Below are positions 24,544-32,913 of a DNA stretch of 64,000 nt, piece by piece. How positions within the stretch are numbered: position 1 is the first letter of the stretch; each line of letters starts with the position of its first letter. The DNA comes from Aquimarina sediminis. Its GTDB lineage: Bacteria; Bacteroidota; Bacteroidia; Flavobacteriales; Flavobacteriaceae. Made by a program: the position numbers and the translations under genes. The notes under the pieces are model-generated. The model was not told the DNA's origin, did no database searches, and saw only the letters and a program-made list of their open reading frames with translations. Where the stretch lies: positions 930,001 through 994,000 of the forward strand of contig NZ_POYJ01000001.1 of the NCBI RefSeq assembly GCF_002895435.1, written 5' to 3'.

Positions 24544-25121
24544 AATATATAGCTTTTACGATACTATGGTGCTGGATAATAACTAATAGCTATTTAAATG
24601 CGCAAATACAAGAAGTAAAAAAACCAGTTATCCCTACATCTTCACATAGAATATTGATAAATAATAAACAAGGGGTTTTTATTTATAATAGAAAGTCCGA
24701 CAATCATTTACTTAACAGTAAATATGAGATATGTGAAACTTATTTAGATACCGATACTGATATTGTAAACAGCTATAACTTTTCTGGATTATGTGAGCAA
24801 GGTAATATAAGAAAAGGTTACAAGGATGGCTTTTGGAAAACCACATATGAAAGCAAACTAGTAAAAACTGAAAACTGGAACAATGGATTAATTTTGGGGA
24901 AATATAGAGTTTATAATTCTAAAGGAGATATACTTTATAAAACCAATTTTGGATCAAATGGTAGTGGCAAGTATAAAGATTTTTATTATACAACAGGAAC
25001 CCTAAAACAAGAAGGTAATTACGAAAATGGTAAAAAAGAAGGAGAATGGTGTGATTATAATAAGCAAGGTAAAATAATAAAAGTCATTAAATATAAAACA
25101 GGAAATATAGTTAATGAATAA
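24540..25121 (+). CDS. Secreted YwqK/MORN-2-type protein, presumed immunity
   Basis: 193 residues. A signal peptide ends near NSYLNAQ. The C-terminal 110 residues are repeats of the YwqK/MORN-2 type: GYKDGFWKTTYESKLVKTENW, NGLILGKYRVYNSKGD, GTLKQEGNYENGKKEGEWCDYN, GKIIKVIKYKTGN. YwqK-type proteins are annotated as antitoxin or immunity proteins in other toxin systems. The start overlaps the stop of an orphan toxin tail. A paralogue lies at 25805-26431, with the last 40 residues almost identical and the N-terminal 70 unrelated. Confidence 0.72.
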   Translation: MKYIAFTILWCWIITNSYLNAQIQEVKKPVIPTSSHRILINNKQGVFIYNRKSDNHLLNSKYEICETYLDTDTDIVNSYNFSGLCEQGNIRKGYKDGFWKTTYESKLVKTENWNNGLILGKYRVYNSKGDILYKTNFGSNGSGKYKDFYYTTGTLKQEGNYENGKKEGEWCDYNKQGKIIKVIKYKTGNIVNE

Positions 25122-25202
25122 AAAAACAGCTTAGCCTAAACTACTAATTGATAGCTAACCCATCGAGATAATCACATAGTCATACAACAATCGTTGGTCT
25201 AA

Positions 25203-25403
25203 TTAAAAAGAGTAAATCATAAGATATATATACATAGGTACGCCGATATCATATTGAATTCTGATTATGAACTTAGGGAAGAACTTGAACAAATCTTGAA
25301 TTCGATTTCTTATGATCGGGGTTCCGAAATTTTTAATACGCGTAATCTGCAAAGAAAGGAAGAGGGTAAAAAATTAATGAAAGGAAAACATGACATACGC
25401 TAA
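25203..25403 (+). pseudogene. Orphan toxin tail, type 3
   Basis: An open frame of 66 codons between two stops with no ATG until near its end. It encodes HRYADIILNSDYELREELEQ, then ILNSISYDRGSEIFNTRNLQ and RKEEGKKLMKGKHDIR. The residue use is protein-like and unrelated to the other tails. It ends 13 bp before a small membrane-protein gene, repeating the pattern tail-then-immunity seen on both sides. The bases 25122-25202 before it are the duplicated 3' flank of the YwqK gene plus unremarkable sequence. Confidence 0.5.
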
Positions 25404-25416
25404 ATACTCTTATTAG

Positions 25417-25677
25417 ATGAAAAAAATAATTTCAGTAACTGTAGTATCAATTTTGATCTTTCTTTCAATATCATTTTTGACTGTTTTAAACTTTGTTTTT
25501 ACTTCGGGTTTCCCTGAATTAAAAATTGGTTTTCCTTTACAATATTATAATCGATTTTTTACTGCTCCAGATGAATTAAGATTTTCTTGGAACATTTGGA
25601 ATTTAATAATAGATTTTTTAGTTATTTGGGGAATCACGGCAGTAGTATATTATCTAAGTAAACGAATAAAAAAATAA
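25417..25677 (+). CDS. Small membrane protein, presumed immunity
   Basis: 86 residues with two hydrophobic helices (about 5-30 and 62-80) joined by a loop with FPELKIGFPLQYYNRFFTAPDE, and a basic end KRIKK. No family recognised. It sits between an orphan toxin tail and the second copy of the type 2 tail, which begins in frame immediately after its stop codon. Small two-helix proteins are a common form of immunity against membrane-active toxins; the role here is inferred from position. Confidence 0.6.
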   Translation: MKKIISVTVVSILIFLSISFLTVLNFVFTSGFPELKIGFPLQYYNRFFTAPDELRFSWNIWNLIIDFLVIWGITAVVYYLSKRIKK

Positions 25678-25794
25678 TCGATAATAAAAACTCAAAAGAT
25701 TTTATTTCCTCGAAACTCTCATAAGAGATTATCATTTTGGAAATATCAATGGATAGCTATGCAAGACCATATTATAAAGTTTTATAAACCGTAA
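25678..25794 (+). pseudogene. Orphan toxin tail, type 2 (copy 2)
   Basis: Reads KTQKILFPRNSHKRLSFWKY then QWIAMQDHIIKFYKP and stop, differing from copy 1 in six of its last 20 positions but identical before that. It begins right after the stop of the small membrane-protein gene, in the same frame and without a start codon. The next gene starts 10 bp later. Confidence 0.6.
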
Positions 25795-25804
25795 ATCAGC
25801 TAAT

Positions 25805-26431
25805 ATGAAAAAAAATATTCTTTCTTTAGTTTTATTATGTAGTTTTCTATCTTTTTCTCAAAAAAAAGTTTTCGAACCAATTACGAAACCTATTTTATCT
25901 TTCGATATTAAAATAGAGAATAAGAATGGTATTTCTTATTATCAATATAAAGATGATTTAAAACCACTTAACGGAGTTTATAACATCAATATCTATATTA
26001 AAGATGAAAATGTAGGTGATATTGAGGTTTCAGAAAATGGAACAAAGAAAAGAACATTAAAATATGACTTACCCAATAAAAATTATATTAATATAAATAT
26101 TAATGAAAAAGGTTCTTTTAAAAATGGATACAAAACAGGTCTCTGGAAAACCACATACAAAGGAAAAGTAATCAAGACAGAAAACTGGGATAATGGTCTG
26201 ATGATAGGTAAATATAGAATATATGGCAGCCAAGGAAACTTACTTTACCATACTAATTTCGGATCACTTGGCAATGGCAAATACAAGGACTACTATTATA
26301 AAACAAACATTCTAAAACAAGAAGGTAATTACGAAAATGGTCAAAAAGAAGGAGAATGGTGTGATTATAATAAGCAAGGTAAAATGATAAAAGTCATTAA
26401 ATATAAAACAGGAAATATAGTTAATGAATAA
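25805..26431 (+). CDS. Secreted YwqK/MORN-2-type protein, presumed immunity (paralogue)
   Basis: 208 residues. A signal peptide ends near FLSFSQ. The N-terminal 95 residues (KPILSFDIKIENKNGISYYQ and following) do not resemble the copy at 24540-25121. From GSFKNGYKTGLWKTTYKGKV onwards the two match closely, ending in GNYENGQKEGEWCDYNKQGK and IIKVIKYKTGN-type repeats. The abrupt change from unrelated to near-identical sequence suggests recombination. It follows the second type 2 tail, so the tail and gene were duplicated as one unit. Confidence 0.72.
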   Translation: MKKNILSLVLLCSFLSFSQKKVFEPITKPILSFDIKIENKNGISYYQYKDDLKPLNGVYNINIYIKDENVGDIEVSENGTKKRTLKYDLPNKNYINININEKGSFKNGYKTGLWKTTYKGKVIKTENWDNGLMIGKYRIYGSQGNLLYHTNFGSLGNGKYKDYYYKTNILKQEGNYENGQKEGEWCDYNKQGKMIKVIKYKTGNIVNE

Positions 26432-26511
26432 AAAATAGCTTAGCATAAACTACTAATTGATAGCTAACCTACTAAGACAGTTACATAATCTTATTACAAA
26501 CAGTACCCACA

Positions 26512-27258
26512 ATGATGAAAAAAAAATTAACATTTATACTAATTGTTTTCGCCTTTAGCCTGGCTTCGTCCCAAGAAATGAAAAAAGAACATCAGGATGT
26601 TATCAAAACATTTATTGATTGTATTGAAAATAGGAATATCGAAAAATTAAAAACCTTTATCGCATTTCCTTTTAAAAGAAGATATCCTCTTCCTCATATA
26701 AAAGATGAAACCGATTTTATGAAGCGATATGATAAAATTTTTGATGATAAACTAACACAAACGATTACCAAATCAGACTTGAATAAAGATTGGTCTGCTG
26801 TAGGTTGGAGAGGAATAATGCTAAACAGAGGGGCGCTTTGGATTGATTATGATGGCAGATTACTCTCTTTAAATCTATCTGATACAGAACAAACTATTAG
26901 AGAAAAAATAATTGAAGCCGATAAAAATTCGATTCACAATAGCCTGGGCGAATTCGAACAACCTATACTACTAGCAGAGACCAAAAAATTTAGAGTTAGA
27001 ATAGATGTGTTAAGTAACGGAAAGTATAGATATGCCTCTTGGTCAATTAACGCCGAAATGAATGAAAAACCTGATTTAATAATCGAAAACGGAAAACAAA
27101 TTCTGAATGGATATCGTGGCGAAAATATAAGCTATGAATTCATTAATGGAGATTATAAATATGAATGCATATTTAACAACAGAGGTGATAGAGAATTATG
27201 TGTTTATAAAAACGGCAATAAAATATTGACTCAGCCTTTTCTTATAGTAAATCATTAA
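26512..27258 (+). CDS. Secreted protein of unknown function, possible immunity
   Basis: 248 residues, with a signal peptide ending near SLASSQ. The first half (HQDVIKTFIDCIENRNIEKL, then PFKRRYPLPHIKDETDFMKRYDKIFDD) resembles NTF2/SnoaL-like proteins; the second half is strand-rich (YRYASWSINAEMNEKPDLI, YEFINGDYKYECIF). No catalytic residues stand out. It closes the row of presumed immunity genes but has no clear orphan tail in front of it; the 80 bp before it are the duplicated flank of the YwqK gene. Confidence 0.6.
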   Translation: MMKKKLTFILIVFAFSLASSQEMKKEHQDVIKTFIDCIENRNIEKLKTFIAFPFKRRYPLPHIKDETDFMKRYDKIFDDKLTQTITKSDLNKDWSAVGWRGIMLNRGALWIDYDGRLLSLNLSDTEQTIREKIIEADKNSIHNSLGEFEQPILLAETKKFRVRIDVLSNGKYRYASWSINAEMNEKPDLIIENGKQILNGYRGENISYEFINGDYKYECIFNNRGDRELCVYKNGNKILTQPFLIVNH

Positions 27259-27359
27259 AAGTACCTGACAAAGATTATAATCAATACCCGTTTTTGGTAT
27301 TTACCCTATAGTTTAGAGGTTATTTTAAATTATATTTTTTATTCAAAAGAGAATGATGA

Positions 27360-27615
27360 GTCAGTAGTTATACCAGTTATACTTCTGCAAAGTTTATGGA
27401 AAAAATTTTAGGGCATGATTCTGAAGTTGGTTATAAATTCTCTGGACAACAACCTCCAACTACTAAAGACTACTATACATGGACAGCTTGGTATACTATG
27501 AATTATAATAATTAGAGATATAACAGAAAAAGAAGTATTTACAGAATTCAGACTCGATAGAATATCAGAGTATAAGTTAACCAATAGTACATTTAAAAAT
27601 GTAACTGATTTTTGA
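27360..27615 (+). pseudogene. Degenerate coding remnant, possibly frameshifted
   Basis: Two adjoining open frames have protein-like composition but no proper start. The first, ending at TAG 27513-27515, reads SAKFMEKILGHDSEVGYKFS then GQQPPTTKDYYTWTAWYTMN. The second, shifted by one base and ending at 27615, reads IRDITEKEVFTEFRLDRISE then YKLTNSTFKNVTDF. Joined by a single indel they would form the end of one protein. It may be another displaced effector end or a broken gene. The rest of the gap (27259-27359, 27616-27710) shows nothing. Confidence 0.4.
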
Positions 27616-27710
27616 CCTTTCAAAAAAATTATTTGAAAACTATCAACCAAAGTTGACATAGGGTTGTCATGACTCCATCGTAATTTAGCCATTAGTAAAT
27701 AACAAATTGT

Positions 27711-28697
27711 ATGATAATCAAAAATTTTAAGCCGTTTAATGGGCAACATTGCGAAACTACAACTACAGGAAGTTTACTATATCAACTTGATATTAACCTG
27801 TCAGAACCCATGCTATTTGGACTTGGAGAAGGTTTAGGGTATATTTTTTGGAATATGAAAATCATGGATTTTCCATTTATCGGTGGTAGAGTAAAACCAG
27901 ACGTATTAACGGAGAATATTTGTAGAAACCTAAACTTAGATTTAGAGGTAAAAGAAACTTCATCAATAAAAAAAGCCTGGAGAAATGTTCAGGAAAATAT
28001 AGAAAAAGGGAAAGCAGTTGGTCTAAAGTTAGACTGTTATCATTTGGATTATTTTACCACAAAAATTCATTTTGCAGGTCACTATGCCTCAATCTATGGT
28101 TATGATGACCAATTAGCATATCTAAATGATACGAATCAGCAAGGTAGAAATGCTAAAACAACATTAAAAAATTTGGCGTTAGCAAGAAACGAAAGAGGTC
28201 CTATGTCTTCTAAAAACCTTTCATATACTATTTCTAAAAAAGGAGAAATGCCAAATTTAAAAATTGCAATTAAACATGCGATTCGCAATAATGCCAATGA
28301 CTTCTTAAATCCACCTATAAAGAATATTGGCTACAAAGGAATACTTAAGACAAGTACAGAGATTAAGAAGTGGTTTGAAACCAGTAAGGATATAAAAAAG
28401 GATTTTCAAACTTCAGCTTCTTTAATGGAAAAAGGAGGAACAGGAGGTTCTTTGTTCAGAAAAATATATCGCGATTTTATTAAAGAAAGTGGAGAACTCC
28501 TTAATTCTAAGGCATTAATTATACTAAGCGAAGAGTACGATGCAATAGCTAAATTATGGACAAATGTTGCAGATTTATTCATTGAAATAGGAGAAACAAA
28601 AGACATTAAGTATGTAAATCATGCTTCTGAAATATTAATCGAATTATCAAAACGAGAAAAAACAGTTATGGAACAACTAAAAGATGCCATTGCCTGA
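27711..28697 (+). CDS. BtrH_N / DUF4872-type protein
   Basis: 328 residues. The first 140 match the BtrH N-terminal domain, a papain-like fold: Cys14 in NGQHCETTTTGSLLYQL, then SEPMLFGLGEGLGYIFW, and HFAGHYASIYGYDDQLAYLNDT carrying His and Asp. The rest fits the helical DUF4872 region. BtrH moves an acyl chain from a carrier protein to the aminoglycoside in butirosin synthesis; other members are found with carrier proteins or peptide natural products. No carrier protein or biosynthetic gene is nearby, so its substrate is open. Confidence 0.75.
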   Translation: MIIKNFKPFNGQHCETTTTGSLLYQLDINLSEPMLFGLGEGLGYIFWNMKIMDFPFIGGRVKPDVLTENICRNLNLDLEVKETSSIKKAWRNVQENIEKGKAVGLKLDCYHLDYFTTKIHFAGHYASIYGYDDQLAYLNDTNQQGRNAKTTLKNLALARNERGPMSSKNLSYTISKKGEMPNLKIAIKHAIRNNANDFLNPPIKNIGYKGILKTSTEIKKWFETSKDIKKDFQTSASLMEKGGTGGSLFRKIYRDFIKESGELLNSKALIILSEEYDAIAKLWTNVADLFIEIGETKDIKYVNHASEILIELSKREKTVMEQLKDAIA

Positions 28698-28880
28698 TAC
28701 TGTATAAAAAAATCTAAGGCAATTTAGCCTTTCTGAAAGGTATGCGCTTATTTACAAAGTTAGTGACACATCATTTACATTTTTTTAGGTATTAATTTGA
28801 CATAAAAATCAAATGTTCATACCTTGGAAAGGAACATCAATTATCGAACGAAAAAATGAGTTTGTTTCTAAAAATCAATA

Positions 28881-29669
28881 ATGAATAATAAATACATAAG
28901 TATCATAAAAAACGCACCCGACGGGTTTGGATTAGAAGAAACAGATACATGGCAAAAAACATTTCCTAGAATTGATTCATGGAAAGAAATCTCTCATTTA
29001 TACAAGCATCCTCAATTAGAAAGCGCAAAAGATTTTACTGCACTATCTATGTTTACCTATCAAAGTTATTTTCATGATGTATACGAGAGTATTTGTTCAC
29101 AAAATTCTATTAAAGATAAAATCTTCGGAGGAAAAATGGAAGCGTATTTTCAGTATAAAGAACTGAAACCTGAACACCACTCTTTAACCCTGTTTGAAGA
29201 CAAAAGCTATCGATTAGATTTTAGCAACTTTAATGCGTTACGAAAACTAAATATATCCCGGTGCAGGAATGCTGTGGAAATAATAGTACCCAAGGATAAT
29301 ACCTTAGAAGGTTTTGAAGTTATCGGAGGGCAGCAGCTGAAAATTATTAATGGATTAGAAAGCCTGAGTAATGTAAAATACCTGAGCATAAAAAAATGCA
29401 ATAAGTTTAAAAATTTTAACTTGGCAGGAGAACTCAAACAACTAGTTTTTCTAAATTTGAGCGAAAATAAAGGCTTAACTCATATTAACTTTCTTGAAGG
29501 ACATCCAAATATTGTTTTTCTTTACCTAATAGGTTGCTCAAAAGTAATTAAAAACCCATCAACTATTGAAATATTAAAGAGTCTTCCTAAATTGAAATTT
29601 CTTAGGATTGCTGCAAACATGAGTGAAAGGGCAAACCTCAAAGAAAAATTACCAAACATACATAGTTAA
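28881..29669 (+). CDS. Leucine-rich-repeat-like hypothetical protein
   Basis: 262 residues, cytoplasmic by sequence. The N-terminal 110 residues are unplaced. From about 115 there are irregular leucine-rich turns: FNALRKLNISRCRNAVEI, LESLSNVKYLSIKKCNKF, ELKQLVFLNLSENKGLTHI, HPNIVFLYLIGCSKV, LPKLKFLRIAANMS. Such short LRR proteins bind other proteins. It lies downstream of the effector-immunity array and could be an immunity protein, but no toxin tail is next to it. Confidence 0.6.
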   Translation: MNNKYISIIKNAPDGFGLEETDTWQKTFPRIDSWKEISHLYKHPQLESAKDFTALSMFTYQSYFHDVYESICSQNSIKDKIFGGKMEAYFQYKELKPEHHSLTLFEDKSYRLDFSNFNALRKLNISRCRNAVEIIVPKDNTLEGFEVIGGQQLKIINGLESLSNVKYLSIKKCNKFKNFNLAGELKQLVFLNLSENKGLTHINFLEGHPNIVFLYLIGCSKVIKNPSTIEILKSLPKLKFLRIAANMSERANLKEKLPNIHS

Positions 29670-29739
29670 TGTATTATTATAAACAGAATAAAACACATTA
29701 AAACGAGCTTTATTTAAACCTTTAGCGTAATTAGAATAC

Positions 29740-30579
29740 ATGGACAAAAAAACAATCTCGATATTAAAAAAGGTTTATTTCCATGAAAATGGTTTTTACA
29801 ACCCTGAGCTTGATAGACACGAGCACAAAATTCCTGATTCGGTTACTCAATCCGATTTGAATCTGTTAAAGGACAATGATTTTTCTCCTAATAATTTTGA
29901 AACATTCGAACACGATAATTCTTTAGATAGATTATTAGCGTTTAAAAGTAACCCCAAATTGACATTGGATTTTGCAAAGGCAATGTTTCTAAAAGGGATA
30001 ACAGGTGAGTTTCCTAGAGGAAGACAAACGTTGATGAGTTATATTTATATTAAAAATTTGTCGAAGCATAACTTTGAAGGAAAAGATACTTGCGAAATAT
30101 GCGGACTACCCAAAAAGAAAACTATTGATAGAACCTCTCAACTTTATACCTATTATTTAGGGCATTCTTGGAATGAAATGCCAGTCCATAACCTGATTGA
30201 GCTTGAGGAAATCCTGAAGTATGAAAAGCCAAATTCTACAAAAGAAGATAAAGACAAACTTATTGAATTGTTAGATTTAATTTCTAAATCCAAACCAAAT
30301 GAAACTCCCGGAAAGTTGGAAAAAAGAATAGCAAAAAATAAGACTTTACCAAAAACGGATAAGTATAAACGGTATGGAATCCTATTAACGTTATCAGAAT
30401 GTGGAATACTACCAAACGAATTTATCTTACCGACATATGATAAATTTTCGACCAGAAAAGAAATATGGAAAGCAAGTGAACATTTAAAAACTTCACATCG
30501 CTCAGATATTGTTTTACCTTTTGGTGGTTGGAAAGGGAAAAATGGAGTTAACTATAAGCGATATAAAGAGATATTTTAA
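29740..30579 (+). CDS. Hypothetical protein with a CxxC motif
   Basis: 279 residues, charged, no signal or membrane segment. The motif CEICGLPKKK (about residue 120) supplies one Cys pair; no second pair is evident, so a zinc site is uncertain. Other segments are GEFPRGRQTLMSYIYIKNLSKH, LGHSWNEMPVHNLIELEEIL and SDIVLPFGGWKGKNGVNYKRYKEIF. No family recognised. It is the last accessory gene before the core genes resume. Confidence 0.6.
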   Translation: MDKKTISILKKVYFHENGFYNPELDRHEHKIPDSVTQSDLNLLKDNDFSPNNFETFEHDNSLDRLLAFKSNPKLTLDFAKAMFLKGITGEFPRGRQTLMSYIYIKNLSKHNFEGKDTCEICGLPKKKTIDRTSQLYTYYLGHSWNEMPVHNLIELEEILKYEKPNSTKEDKDKLIELLDLISKSKPNETPGKLEKRIAKNKTLPKTDKYKRYGILLTLSECGILPNEFILPTYDKFSTRKEIWKASEHLKTSHRSDIVLPFGGWKGKNGVNYKRYKEIF

Positions 30580-30899
30580 ACAAAAACAGGTTCTATACTA
30601 TATTAAAAGAGTTTAGCCATGCTAAGTTCTTTTTTAAGTATATCCCATTCTATTTACAAACTCAATTTGGCAGTGACGCATTACTTTTAGAGTATATTTT
30701 TTTAAAATTTTACATGAAAAAATCTTACTTAAAATGACATAAATAATAAGCTTTAGATCTTTCACTTGATTTTGAGTTTAAGTATATTTATGAAAAACAT
30801 TAGTCGGTATATTTCTAAAAAATAATTAGACAAAAATAGTATTAAAAATTCTCGAACAACAAACAACACTATATCCAAAACATACAAATTAATAGGCTT
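30580..30899. other. Intergenic stretch without recognised features
   Basis: 320 bp, strongly AT-rich. I see no gene, hairpin of note or repeat. It marks the right edge of the accessory region. Confidence 0.6.
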
Positions 30900-32270
30900 A
30901 TGACACATTTTGCACATCTTATTATAGGAACAGGACAAGCTACAGGAACCTTACTCGGCAAGCTAATCCCTACAAATGAAACCATCGGAGTTATTGAAGC
31001 CGATAAAGTAGGCGGCAGCTGTGTTAATTATGGCTGTACTCCCACCAAAACCCTGGTTGCCTCTGCAAAAGCCTTTTATCAAGCCAAAAGAGGTGATTTT
31101 TATGGTTTTCATTCTGAAAACCTAACTCTTGATTTCAGTACCGTAAGAGATCGTATGAACAGCATAAGAAATGGCAGCAGTAATGGACTGGCATCTTGGA
31201 TGAATAACACCCCTAATGTAACACTCATTATGGGCAAAGCAAGTTTTACAGGAGATAAAAAGATTAAAGTAAATGATCAGACTTATACCGCTGATAACAT
31301 ATATATTAATATAGGAACCAGACCTTCTGCCCCACCAATCCCAGGTTTAGATACTGTAAACTGGCTTGATAGTGCCAGATTATTGGATCTGGAAAATATC
31401 CCTGAGCATTTAATAGTAATTGGAGGAGGATACATCGGTGTTGAATTTGCTCAAGTCTATAGAAGATTTGGTGCTCGGGTAAGTATTATACAAAGAAATA
31501 GCCAGTTAATGCCCAGAGAAGATAAAGACGTTGCCGATGCGATAAAAGAATTTATAGAAAATGAAGGAATAACTATTTATTGTGGTGCCAACACAACAAA
31601 TATCATACAAAAATCCGATCATAAAGAAGTTGAAATTGAAATAAATGGAGCATCCAAAACCTTATCTGGAGATCAGATTTTGGTAGCTGCAGGAAGAACT
31701 CCTAACAGCGATACCCTAAATCTTGAAAATACTGGGATAAAAACCAATACCCGTGGATTTATCGAAGTAGATACCTATTGCCAAACTACTGTTGAAGGTG
31801 TATTTGCCGTAGGAGATGTAAATGGTCATGGTGGATTTACACATACCGCAGTAAATGATGCAGAAATTGTTCTGGACAGACTTTTTGAAGGGGGTCGCAC
31901 CCTTGGGGATAGAAATATGGTCTATGGGCTGTTTACCGATCCACCGCTTGGCAGAGTAGGTCTTACAGAAAAAGAGGCTATAAAAAGTGGAAAAAAGGTG
32001 TTAAAAGCCATTAAACCTATGAGCAAAATAAGTAGAGCTAAAGAAATGGGAGAAACGAATGGGTTTGTTAAAATATTGGTAGACGCAGAAACCGATCTGA
32101 TTTTGGGTGCTTCAATTTTGGGAGTTGGCGGTGATGAAATCATTAATATGTTTGCCACTCTTATACATTCTAATATTACCTATAAAGAGTATCGCAAAGT
32201 CGTATTAGTACACCCTACCGTTTCTGAATTAATGCCATGGACACTAGACGGGCTACAGGAAATCAAGTAA
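30900..32270 (+). CDS. FAD-dependent pyridine nucleotide-disulfide oxidoreductase
   Basis: 456 residues, class I pyridine nucleotide-disulfide oxidoreductase like mercuric reductase and dihydrolipoamide dehydrogenase. The FAD site begins at IIGTGQATGTLLG, the redox-active pair is Cys41/Cys46 in GGSCVNYGCTPTK, the NAD(P) site is VIGGGYIGVEFAQVYRRFG, the second FAD segment is VEGVFAVGDVNGHGGFTHTA, and the C-terminal His-Pro is in VLVHPTVSE. There is no heavy-metal-associated domain and no merA-type vicinal C-terminal Cys pair, so mercury reduction is unlikely. The substrate is unknown. Confidence 0.88.
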   Translation: MTHFAHLIIGTGQATGTLLGKLIPTNETIGVIEADKVGGSCVNYGCTPTKTLVASAKAFYQAKRGDFYGFHSENLTLDFSTVRDRMNSIRNGSSNGLASWMNNTPNVTLIMGKASFTGDKKIKVNDQTYTADNIYINIGTRPSAPPIPGLDTVNWLDSARLLDLENIPEHLIVIGGGYIGVEFAQVYRRFGARVSIIQRNSQLMPREDKDVADAIKEFIENEGITIYCGANTTNIIQKSDHKEVEIEINGASKTLSGDQILVAAGRTPNSDTLNLENTGIKTNTRGFIEVDTYCQTTVEGVFAVGDVNGHGGFTHTAVNDAEIVLDRLFEGGRTLGDRNMVYGLFTDPPLGRVGLTEKEAIKSGKKVLKAIKPMSKISRAKEMGETNGFVKILVDAETDLILGASILGVGGDEIINMFATLIHSNITYKEYRKVVLVHPTVSELMPWTLDGLQEIK

Positions 32271-32388
32271 GCTTTATGATATCTTGCATAGATTAAGTAA
32301 CAATTTACTAACTCATGACATATATATAATACAAAATGTATTTGAAAAGCTATTCCTTTTTAAACATTGATGCTAATTATAAAAATAT

Positions 32389-32784
32389 ATGAAGAAAAAA
32401 TATGCAATTTTACCTAATCGAATAAAAGCTGTTGTAGTAGACGGAATAATAATAATCGCTGCGATGTATGCTGTAACAGAAATTTTTGCATTGTTTGATA
32501 ATGTTCCTAACATTTTCAGAATTATTGCTTTTACCTTTATATTTATCCTCTATGATCCTATCATGACAAGCGCATATGGTACTACAGTAGGGCATTCCTT
32601 CAGCAAAATCGCTGTAAAAAGAGAAGACGATCATAACAAAAATCTCCCTTTTTTTAAAGCGCTTATTCGATTTTTTATAAAATTCTCTTTAGGTTGGATT
32701 TCATTGCTGACCGTAACTGCAAATGAGAAAAGAAAAGCAATTCATGATTTTGCAGTTGATTCTATAGTTATCGAAGAGGCATAG
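32389..32784 (+). CDS. RDD-family membrane protein
   Basis: 131 residues with three hydrophobic segments. It starts with LPNRIKAVVVDGIIIIAAMYAV (Arg...Asp), has YDPIMTSAYGTTVGHSFSKIAVK in the middle and NEKRKAIHDFAVDSIVI at the end, the arrangement that names the RDD domain. RDD proteins are membrane proteins, some linked to cation exchange; the role here is unknown. A terminator follows at 32833-32869. Confidence 0.85.
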   Translation: MKKKYAILPNRIKAVVVDGIIIIAAMYAVTEIFALFDNVPNIFRIIAFTFIFILYDPIMTSAYGTTVGHSFSKIAVKREDDHNKNLPFFKALIRFFIKFSLGWISLLTVTANEKRKAIHDFAVDSIVIEEA

Positions 32785-32832
32785 TCTACATTAGAGAATA
32801 TTCGTTAAACATTCTTTCACAGAATAAATCCT

Positions 32833-32869
32833 AAAAAAAGAGTTTAGTTATATGACTAAGCTTTTTTTG
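32833..32869 (+). terminator. Intrinsic terminator after the RDD gene
   Basis: AAAAAAAG-AG-TTTAGT pairs with ACTAAG-CTTTTTTT around a TATATG loop, with a run of seven T. It lies 48 bp after the RDD stop codon. Confidence 0.65.
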
Positions 32870-32913
32870 TTATGTTTTCCTCATAAAACCGACTATAATT
32901 TAAATTCAAAGCT

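Noticed and set aside
27408..27749. Minus-strand frame of 113 codons
   Set aside because: It lies across the plus-strand remnant and the start of the BtrH-type gene, with no start signal; judged a shadow.
30900..32270. Mercuric reductase
   Set aside because: The fold and redox Cys pair agree, but the metal-binding N-terminal domain and C-terminal Cys pair are missing and no mer genes are near.
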